Positions 54,349 through 61,100 of a DNA stretch of 64,000 nucleotides are shown here, piece after piece (position 1 is the stretch's first letter; the number at the start of each line of letters is the position of its first letter). Under the pieces are notes generated by a model. It had not been told where the DNA came from. It was given only the letters and a program-made list of their open reading frames with translations, and ran no database searches. The stretch spans positions 3,348,001-3,412,000 of the forward strand of contig NZ_FPJG01000006.1 of NCBI RefSeq assembly GCF_900119165.1, read 5' to 3'. A program made the position numbers and the translations under genes. Source of the DNA: Amycolatopsis australiensis (GTDB lineage Bacteria > Actinomycetota > Actinomycetes > Mycobacteriales > Pseudonocardiaceae).

Positions 54349-55409
54349 CCGCGATCGACCTGGGGACACCCACGCTCGGTGGCCTGGACCTCGTGCCCAC
54401 CACCGACCAGCCGCAGAAGGCCAAGGACTACAAATCCGACCAGGAAGTCCGCTGGTGCCCCGGCTGCGGCGACTACGTCGTGCTCAACGCGGTCCAGTCG
54501 TTCCTGCCCACCCTCGGGCTCAAACGCGAGAACATCGTGTTCATCTCCGGGATCGGCTGCTCCTCACGCTTCCCGTACTACCTCAACACCTACGGCATGC
54601 ACTCCATCCACGGCCGCGCCCCCGCCATCGCCACCGGCCTGGCGACCACGCGCCCCGACCTGTCGGTGTGGGTGGTCACCGGCGACGGCGACGCACTGTC
54701 CATCGGCGGCAACCACCTCATCCACGCGCTGCGCCGCAACGTCAACATCAAGATCCTGCTGTTCAACAACCGCATCTACGGCCTGACCAAGGGCCAGTAC
54801 TCCCCGACCTCCGGGCAGGGCATGGTCACCAAGTCCACCCCGATGGGCTCAGTGGACACCCCGTTCAACCCCCTGTCGCTGGCCATCGGCGCCGAAGCCT
54901 CCTTCGTCGGCCGCGCCCTGGACTCCGACCGCAAAGGCCTCACCGAAGTCCTGCAAGCCGCCGCCCAGCACCGCGGCTCGGCACTGGTCGAGATCTACCA
55001 GAACTGCCCCATCTTCAACGACGGCGCCTTCGACGTCCTCAAAGACGCCGACGAAGCCGCCACCCGCCTCATCCCCCTACACCCCGGCCAACCGATCCGC
55101 TTCGGCCCCAACCAGGAATTCGGCATCACACGCAGCGACTGGGGCGGCCTGGACATCGCCAAAATCGCCGACATCGGCGAAGACAACGTGATCGTGCACG
55201 ACCCCTCCATCACCGACACCACCTACGCCTTCGCCCTCTCACGCCTCGGCGACCAAAACCTCAACCACGTCCCCACCGGCATCCTCCGCCAAGTCGAGCG
55301 CCCCACCTACGACGACGGAGCACGCGCCCAGGTCGAACAAGCCCGCACCACCCACACCCCCGACCTACAAGCCCTCCTCCACGGCAAAGACACCTGGACA
55401 GTCGCGTAA
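54345..55409 (+). CDS. korB: 2-oxoglutarate:ferredoxin oxidoreductase beta subunit (KorB-type)
   Basis: A 354-residue thiamine-diphosphate-binding subunit. Cluster and cofactor motifs are VRWCPGCGDYVVLNA, SGIGCSSRFPYY, VTGDGDALSIGGNHLIHALRRN (the ThDP Mg-binding GDGD...N) and FNNRIYGLTKGQYSPTS. The later Cys in YQNCPIFND completes the FeS ligand set. GTG start at 54345 overlaps the korA stop. From about 54900 on, codon use shifts towards C-ending ACC/CAC/CCC strings without loss of frame. It is the last gene of the tightly spaced series that starts at the 2OG oxygenase. Confidence 0.94.
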   Translation: MTAIDLGTPTLGGLDLVPTTDQPQKAKDYKSDQEVRWCPGCGDYVVLNAVQSFLPTLGLKRENIVFISGIGCSSRFPYYLNTYGMHSIHGRAPAIATGLATTRPDLSVWVVTGDGDALSIGGNHLIHALRRNVNIKILLFNNRIYGLTKGQYSPTSGQGMVTKSTPMGSVDTPFNPLSLAIGAEASFVGRALDSDRKGLTEVLQAAAQHRGSALVEIYQNCPIFNDGAFDVLKDADEAATRLIPLHPGQPIRFGPNQEFGITRSDWGGLDIAKIADIGEDNVIVHDPSITDTTYAFALSRLGDQNLNHVPTGILRQVERPTYDDGARAQVEQARTTHTPDLQALLHGKDTWTVA

Positions 55410-55482
55410 CCAGCGGCGGCGGCCTTCCGGCATCCGTTGATCGACCGATGTCTCGATCCGCCGTCCGCGGGACCGTTGCCGC

Positions 55483-56031
55483 ATGAACGTGAACGGGATC
55501 GAGACGACCTGTCTGGACCGGCCGCATCCGGCCGAGCTGCCGGACGCCCACGACCAGTGGAACTTCGCGGCGCGCCGCGAGACGCCGACCCAGCGGCTGG
55601 ACCGGAACTACGCCGAGATACTGCAGGAAGTGCGGGTGGCGCAGACGGGGGTGCAGCTGTTGCTCGCGTTCCTGCTGACCGTTGCCTTCACGCCGCGCTT
55701 CGCGACGCTGACCGAGTTCGAACGGCGCGTGTACGTGAGCGCTCCGATTCTCGGCGCGGCGGCCACCGCGTTGCTGATCGCGCCGGCCGCCTTCCACCGG
55801 CTGGTTTTCCAGCGGCGGCTCAAGCGGGAACTGGTGCTCGCGTCCAGCCGGTTCGCGCTGTTCGGGCTGACCTTGCTGATGCTGTCCATCGGTTCCGCGC
55901 TGCTGCTGATCCTCAGCGTCACCCTCGGTGCCGTGCCCGCCGCGTGGTTCACCGTCGGTGCGCTGGGCTGGTTCGCGCTGTGGTGGTTCGTCGTGCCGAT
56001 GTGGAGCCGGATCCGCAACTCCCGGTGCTGA
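55483..56031 (+). CDS. DUF6328-like integral membrane protein
   Basis: A 182-residue protein with a soluble N-terminus (~60 residues, ending QRLDRNYAEILQEVRVAQTG). Four hydrophobic helices follow: VQLLLAFLLTVAF, VSAPILGAAATALLIAPAAF, FALFGLTLLMLSIGSALLLIL and WFTVGALGWFALWWFV. The pattern LQEVRVAQTGVQLLLAFLLT is characteristic of DUF6328-family proteins. Function unknown. It begins 73 bases after korB with its own promoter space, and its end abuts the stop of the convergent LuxR gene. Confidence 0.8.
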   Translation: MNVNGIETTCLDRPHPAELPDAHDQWNFAARRETPTQRLDRNYAEILQEVRVAQTGVQLLLAFLLTVAFTPRFATLTEFERRVYVSAPILGAAATALLIAPAAFHRLVFQRRLKRELVLASSRFALFGLTLLMLSIGSALLLILSVTLGAVPAAWFTVGALGWFALWWFVVPMWSRIRNSRC

Positions 56032-56034
56032 ACC

Positions 56035-58854
56035 TCATCCCGACGCAGAGTGGCGGCTCGCCTCCCGGGCGATGTCGATGCGGGAGTGCACGCCGAGCTT
56101 GGCCAGGATGTGCGAGACGTGCGTGGCGACCGTGCGCGGGGACAGGAACAGCCGGGCCGCGATCTGCGGGTTCGACAGGCCTTCGACCACGAGCGCGGCG
56201 ATCTTCCCCTCGGTCGGGGTGAGGCTCGCCCAGCCGTGCGTGGCCTGGCGGTGCTTCACCGTCGGGCCACGCCGGATGCCGAACGTGCGGAACCGGGCTC
56301 GCAACCGGGCCACGTCCCACTGCGCGTCCAGGTTCTCGTAGAGGTCCAGGGCGCGGGTGAACGCGGCTCGCGCCGAGCCGCGGTCCCCGGCTTCGGCGAA
56401 GGCGACGGCGGCGGCTTCCAGCGACTTCGCGCGGGGGAGCGGACGGCCCGCGTCGCGGTAGTCGTCGGCCGCGCGCAGCAGCGTCGCCGCGTCGTGCCCG
56501 GTCAAGCCCTGGCAGTAGCTGCCCAGTGCCCGCCGGTGCGGCACGCCGGATCCGGTCGCGACGGCGCGCACGCGGGCCTCGATCCGGGCCAGGGTGCCGG
56601 TTTCACCGAGCTCCACGGCCAGCCGGACGGTGTCGCCGAGCAGGTCTTCGCCGCCGTCTTCGCCGGTCAGCGCGGCGGTCAGTGCGGCGAGCGCCCGGTC
56701 GGGTTCCCCGGCGTGCTCGAACGCGAGGCCGCGTGCCAAGGCGAGGGGTTCGACCACCCGGTCGCCGATCCGTTCCGCGGCCGGCGCCGCCGCGTCGAGG
56801 TGCCGGTACGCGGCGGCCGTTTCACCGCGGTGGAAGTGGATGATCGCGGCCACGCCGTGGTCGCAGCAGGCCACGCTCGGATCCTTGAGGTCGTCCGGGA
56901 CGACGTCGACCTCGGCCACGGCGTCGTCCCACCGGCCACTGCCCAGCAGCAGCTGGCCGAGCGCGCTCTGCGACTGGGCCAGTCGGACCACGCTGCCGGC
57001 GCGGTCCGCCAGCTCGCGGGCGCGTTCCGCGGCGGCGAGCGCGTCGGGGTACCGATCGAGCGCGCCGAAGGTGACGGCCTGGTTGATGCGCAGCAGCAGC
57101 CCGAGATCGGTGAGCGCGGGGTCGCCGGGTGCGATGGCCATCGCCCGCTCGAACAGCGGCAGGGCCCCGGTCCACTCGCCGCGCATCATCGCCACCAGGC
57201 TCAGCACGTGCAGCGCCCAGCCGGTTGCCCAGTGGTCGTCGCCGGCTTCGGCCAGCGCGGCGGTGGCGACCCGGGCCGCGGTGTCGACCTCGCCGAGGTC
57301 GCGGTGGGTCCGGGCGGTGAGGACCAGCAACCGGGCCCGCTGCCGGGCGGGCAGGCCCGGTGTGGCGACGGCCTGCTCCAGCGTGGCGAGCGACTCGGCG
57401 GATCGTCCGGTCATCCCGCGGCACTGGGCCACGGTCGTGTGCAGGTCGACGAGCAGATCCGGGTCGCAGGCCCGGGGCAGGGCGCGGCCCGCGACGCGCT
57501 CGGCCTCGGCGAAGTCACCCACCCGGTACAGCGCCTCGGCGAGCCGGCAGCTCAGCACTCCGATCGCGGGGTGGCCATTTCGGGCGTCCCGGACCGCGTG
57601 GCGCAGCAAGGTGACCGCGACCTCGGGTGCCTGACCGATGAGCGGGGCGGACGCGCCGGGCAGCCAGTCCACGACCCAGCCGGGCACGGGTTCGCCGGCG
57701 TTCCCGGCGGACACCGTGGGCAGCAGCTGCCGGGCGACCCGCTCGACGGGGGCGCCGGCCTCGGCCAGCGCCCGTGCGGCGGCCCGGTGCCAGACGGCCC
57801 GCACGCCCGCCGGCATCTCGTCGTACAACGCCGTGCGGATCAACGGGTGCCGGAACGCCAGATCGTCACCCGCCGCCATCAGCACACCCGCTGCCCGGGC
57901 TTCGTCGAGCGCCGGCAGCAAGCGGGGAAGCTCGGCCTCCGCCACGATCGCCAGGTCGGCGACCGAGAAGCCGACGCCGAGCAGCGCGGCCGCCCGCAGC
58001 ACGGTCCGCGTCCGCTCCGACAGGAAGCCGAGCCGGTCCGCGATCGCCTCCGGCAGGGAGTCCGGGGTCGGCCCGCCGGTCAGCTCGGCGATTCCCGCGT
58101 CGTCGACGGCGAGGCAGGAACTCCTGGTGAGCGCGTCGAGCAGTTCCGTGAGGTACAAGGGGTTCCCGGCGGCGCCGTCGGCCAGCTGGGCCAGCTGGTC
58201 ACCGGGCTTGCCGCCGGCGAGCCGGGCGACCAGCTCGAGCACCGCCGGTTCGGTGAGCCGGCCGACCCGCAGCCGTTCGGCGGGCCCGACGATCCGCCGC
58301 AGCGCGCGCAGGTCGTCGCGGCGGGGGATCGGGCGCAGCACGCCGATCAGGAGCAGCGGCAGCTGCCGGACCGAGCGAGCCAGCCGGCCCCACACCGCCA
58401 CCGTCGCGCGGTCGGCCCACTGAAGCTCGTCGACGACCAGCACCACCGGGCCGGCCTGGCAGAGCTCGTCCACGAGGCCGAGCAGCTGCTCGGCGGCCGC
58501 GGTGGCGAGGTCCGCTCCCTTGCCCCGTGCGGTTTCCCCGCGCAGGAGACCGGCGATGGCGTCCCGCCGCGGATCCGGCGGGGAAGCGGCGGTGACGCGC
58601 AACGCGTCCAGCAGCGGCAGCAGCGGCAGCGCCTGCCCCAGCTCGTCGCCGGCACCCCGGAAGACCTGGCACCCCGCGCGGGCGGCGGCCGCGCAGGCGG
58701 CCTGGACGAGGGTGGATTTGCCGATGCCCGGCTCGCCGTCGACCAGGACGGCCCGGCCGCGGCCCGCCGCCACGTCGTGCACCCAGCCGGCCAGCCGGGA
58801 CAGCTCGCCGTCCCGGCCGATCAGGAGGTCAGCACCGTCCGTGAGCGGTTGCAC
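56035..58854 (-). CDS. LuxR-family regulator with AAA ATPase and TPR-like region
   Basis: 939 residues. ATPase domain: LIGRDGELSRLAGWV, Walker A VDGEPGIGKSTLV near residue 40, Walker B VVLVVDELQWADRATVAVW. TPR-like helices fill ~450-860. The LuxR helix-turn-helix is at the C-terminus (LTPTEGKIAALVVEGLSNPQ and PRTVATHVSHILAKLGVHSR). GTG 58854 is the likely start because the ATPase motif begins 14 residues later; no clear ribosome-binding site is present and the transcript may be leaderless. It is divergent from the PDEMGYN-repeat peptide gene, with a 253-bp gap between them. Confidence 0.9.
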   Translation of the reverse strand: MQPLTDGADLLIGRDGELSRLAGWVHDVAAGRGRAVLVDGEPGIGKSTLVQAACAAAARAGCQVFRGAGDELGQALPLLPLLDALRVTAASPPDPRRDAIAGLLRGETARGKGADLATAAAEQLLGLVDELCQAGPVVLVVDELQWADRATVAVWGRLARSVRQLPLLLIGVLRPIPRRDDLRALRRIVGPAERLRVGRLTEPAVLELVARLAGGKPGDQLAQLADGAAGNPLYLTELLDALTRSSCLAVDDAGIAELTGGPTPDSLPEAIADRLGFLSERTRTVLRAAALLGVGFSVADLAIVAEAELPRLLPALDEARAAGVLMAAGDDLAFRHPLIRTALYDEMPAGVRAVWHRAAARALAEAGAPVERVARQLLPTVSAGNAGEPVPGWVVDWLPGASAPLIGQAPEVAVTLLRHAVRDARNGHPAIGVLSCRLAEALYRVGDFAEAERVAGRALPRACDPDLLVDLHTTVAQCRGMTGRSAESLATLEQAVATPGLPARQRARLLVLTARTHRDLGEVDTAARVATAALAEAGDDHWATGWALHVLSLVAMMRGEWTGALPLFERAMAIAPGDPALTDLGLLLRINQAVTFGALDRYPDALAAAERARELADRAGSVVRLAQSQSALGQLLLGSGRWDDAVAEVDVVPDDLKDPSVACCDHGVAAIIHFHRGETAAAYRHLDAAAPAAERIGDRVVEPLALARGLAFEHAGEPDRALAALTAALTGEDGGEDLLGDTVRLAVELGETGTLARIEARVRAVATGSGVPHRRALGSYCQGLTGHDAATLLRAADDYRDAGRPLPRAKSLEAAAVAFAEAGDRGSARAAFTRALDLYENLDAQWDVARLRARFRTFGIRRGPTVKHRQATHGWASLTPTEGKIAALVVEGLSNPQIAARLFLSPRTVATHVSHILAKLGVHSRIDIAREASRHSASG

Positions 58855-59107
58855 ACGGACGATAATAGAAGAAGAACACCGGCTGAACAAGAGATGTACT
58901 CGGCGTGGCCGGCCCGCTGGTTGGAAATCCGCTGTTCCGATTCGGGAAACATGCGGTTCCGATGTCGTTCGCCGCTGTGCGTGCGGCGGAATATCGCCGC
59001 CTGGTGTTGGCGCGGACTTAACCGCTCGTTGCCCGCCGGTTGTGCCGGCTCTGGAAGCGTCCGCAGGGCCCGAAGTCGGTTTCGCCCGATTGACCACCGG
59101 AGGAATG

Positions 59108-59287
59108 ATGCGGGTTCACCGCGCGGTCGCCATGGTCGCGTTGACGCTCTTCGCGACGGGTTTCCTGGGTACTTCCGCGGCTTCCGCCGTCGCTGCCGAG
59201 AGCGCGGCACCGACCGCGGTCCTCGCCGGCGCCCCCGACGAGATGGGGTACAACGGCGTGTCGCCCGACGAAATGGGCTACAACTAA
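59108..59287 (+). CDS. Small secreted peptide with two PDEMGYN repeats
   Basis: 59 residues. A signal peptide (MRVHRAVAMVALTLFATGF..., cleavage likely after SAASA27 or AVA29) precedes a short mature part ending APDEMGYN-GVS-PDEMGYN. The heptapeptide occurs at 43-49 and 53-59, the second copy being the exact C-terminus. The copies differ in synonymous codons (GAG/GAA, GGG/GGC), so the repeat is kept at the protein level. ATG 59108 (second of a tandem ATGATG) has GGAGG at 5-6 bases. It is divergent from the LuxR/ATPase gene and followed by a strong terminator. Candidate secreted signal or precursor peptide. Confidence 0.82.
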   Translation: MRVHRAVAMVALTLFATGFLGTSAASAVAAESAAPTAVLAGAPDEMGYNGVSPDEMGYN

Positions 59288-59303
59288 GGGTTTTCCGGCC
59301 CTG

Positions 59304-59338
59304 CGGCCGCGCCGGGAATTTATTTCCCGGCGCGGCCG
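59304..59338 (+). terminator. Strong hairpin terminator after PDEMGYN peptide gene
   Basis: Perfect 15-bp stem (59304-59318 with 59324-59338), 5-nt AT loop, followed by TTTCC. It begins 16 bases after the peptide stop, giving a compact monocistronic transcript. Confidence 0.88.
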
Positions 59339-59415
59339 TTTCCATTGTTCCGGCGAAAACGGCTGTGCCGGACAAAGCCGTCCGGAAACCTTTTCGTGGC
59401 GCGCCTGCGGCGATC

Positions 59416-59628
59416 TCAAGGGGTGGCCAGCGCCGCCCGGACCCGCCGTTCGACCAGGATCGGCACGAAGACGTGGATCCGGGCGCCGGCGAACCGGGCG
59501 CGTTCGCGGTCGACCATCGCGTGCAGCCGGGGCCGCGCGACGTCCGCGTAGTCGCGGTCCAAGCGGTCCTCGAGCTGCGTGAAATGGGTGTCGAGCTGCT
59601 CGGAGGCCATGGTGTCCAGCGTGCTCAT
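59416..59628 (-). CDS. Three-helix-bundle small protein (DUF3562-like)
   Basis: A 70-residue all-helical protein: HFTQLEDRLDRDYADVA, then HAMVDRERARFAGARI, then HVFVPILVERRVRAAL. This three-helix pattern occurs in the actinobacterial 'three-helix bundle dimerization domain' family. Function unknown. ATG 59628 with GGAAGG upstream. Confidence 0.75.
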   Translation of the reverse strand: MSTLDTMASEQLDTHFTQLEDRLDRDYADVARPRLHAMVDRERARFAGARIHVFVPILVERRVRAALATP

Positions 59629-59711
59629 CGCTTACCTTCCGTCGGGCGGTGTTGCGGGATACATGCCCCAAGAGACGGCGCCCAGGTGAACCGGAGGTGA
59701 ACAAAAAGGTT

Positions 59712-60020
59712 TCACCCACTGCCCGGGGAGGACGGCGGCCGCAACCCGGCCGTGGCCCACCGGTGGGCGGTCGCGCACACCTCGGCTTCGGTGCCCCGGA
59801 GGTGCTCGACGACCTCGCCGCCGGACCAGAGCATGAGGGCGACGACGCCGGGCCGGATGGGCGTCAGCGCGATGAGGCACCGGTGCCCGCCGCGCTCGAC
59901 GCCCCGCTCGGCGGTGAGCCATTGCCCGGTCGTGCCGGTGCGGGTGACCGTCCAGGCCGGGTCTTCGGCAAGTTCGGCCACCGACCGGGGGACGACCTCT
60001 GCCGGTTGTTCGTCGTGCAC
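59712..60020 (-). CDS. Small conserved-looking protein of unknown function
   Basis: A 102-residue protein starting VHDEQPAEVVPRSVAELAED. It continues with a strand-rich middle (WTVTRTGTTGQWLTAERG, HRCLIALTPIRPGVVALMLW) and a helix (GTEAEVCATAHRWATAGL). Codon bias is that of a real gene. No family recognised. GTG 60020 is favoured by GAGG about 10 bases upstream; GTG 60047 is an alternative. It is on the same strand as the three-helix protein and 83 bases upstream of it. Confidence 0.55.
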   Translation of the reverse strand: MHDEQPAEVVPRSVAELAEDPAWTVTRTGTTGQWLTAERGVERGGHRCLIALTPIRPGVVALMLWSGGEVVEHLRGTEAEVCATAHRWATAGLRPPSSPGSG

Positions 60021-60047
60021 GTCTGCCTGCCTCGCGTGGTTCCGCAC

Positions 60048-60646
60048 CTGGTGATCCGACAGGTGAAGCTCAGGTTAACAACATCGGCCCGTGCCTCCGA
60101 CGGCACGCGGCTGACCTCGGTCCTCGGAACCACGACGGCCGTCGCCGCGGAACCCACCTGATCACCACGCTGGGCCACGGGGCAGGTATCGGCGAACGTG
60201 GCCATCGTCCGGGGTGGCCCCCACGCCCGGGTGCTCGGCCAGCGCGCGGTCGGCCTGTGCCGGCCGGACGCCGCGAAGTTCTTCTACGGCGCGAGCAGAG
60301 GGAGCCTGCTTGCCGCGCTGTCCACCAACTTGATCACCGCGCTGCAACCGGTGCCCCAGCACAGAGCGCAGACCGGGCAGCGCCGCAATCGTGCCCGCAC
60401 CCCGGCTCCCGGCAGCGCATCCACGTCTACCCAGTCACCACCTGTCGTGCGTCGAGCGTCGTCGCAGCCTTCACCACAGGCGTGAAAACTTCTCGGGTGT
60501 GCAGTGACGAGCCGCCAGGTCGTTGAAGCAGTTCGGCCGGACGTTGGGGCCCCGGCGGCCTCGCCCGCTGGACGCGTTCATCATCCCAACCCGGCTGGCT
60601 CTTGACGTTGCCCCTGTGCCACCCATCCCTGCGAAGGTCGACGGCA
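60048..60646. other. Long stretch without a supported gene
   Basis: Neither strand offers a frame with actinobacterial codon bias, a start with a ribosome-binding site and a recognisable product. One plus-strand frame (60198-60485) contains VGLCRPDAAKFFYGASRG but degenerates into low-complexity Arg/Pro. It probably includes degraded coding sequence. Confidence 0.4.
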
Positions 60647-60890
60647 TGAACCGTCGAGACCTGCTGCGCTTGTTCAGCATGGCGGACGCGCTGCTCGCGC
60701 TGTCAGCGGGCGAGACAGCCCTCGGTGACGTCGCACGGCTCGCTGCCGCGGCTCACACCGGCATGGTGGATACAGCCCGAAGCAGTGGAGTCCACCAGGC
60801 CCGAGTCTCATCTGTGGCGCGTGTTCACGCGGTCGTCGACCAAGCCCATGTACTGCCGCTGGTGCGAGCTCAACGTCCTCCGGAGTGACG
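60647..60890 (+). pseudogene. XRE/TPR-type regulator remnant
   Basis: The frame opens with MNRRDLLRLFSMADALLALS, the conserved segment after the helix-turn-helix in a large actinobacterial XRE-TPR regulator family. About 50 residues later the pattern continues only by changing frame: HLWRVFTRSSTKPM in one frame and VLPLVRAQ in the next, corresponding to the family's 'LWRVFxLxxSKxxVxPLVRxQ' motif. The helix-turn-helix and the TPR tail are missing. The piece is therefore truncated at both ends and frameshifted. Confidence 0.55.
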
Positions 60891-61100
60891 TGCCCGGAAA
60901 TCCGCGCGGGCGTGAATCAGCCGACACGACATTACCTGATCAAGGCGAGAACTCTCCGAAAGTTAGCGGACGCTAAAAATATTGGCCGGGACGAGAATTC
61001 CAGTCGGCGGGTGGTTGTGGCGGGCAGGTTCTGCCCGGACCATGCGATTTCGGGTGGCCGTCGGCCGCCGTTTCGCCGAGGACTCTGCTGGGGAGAACCC

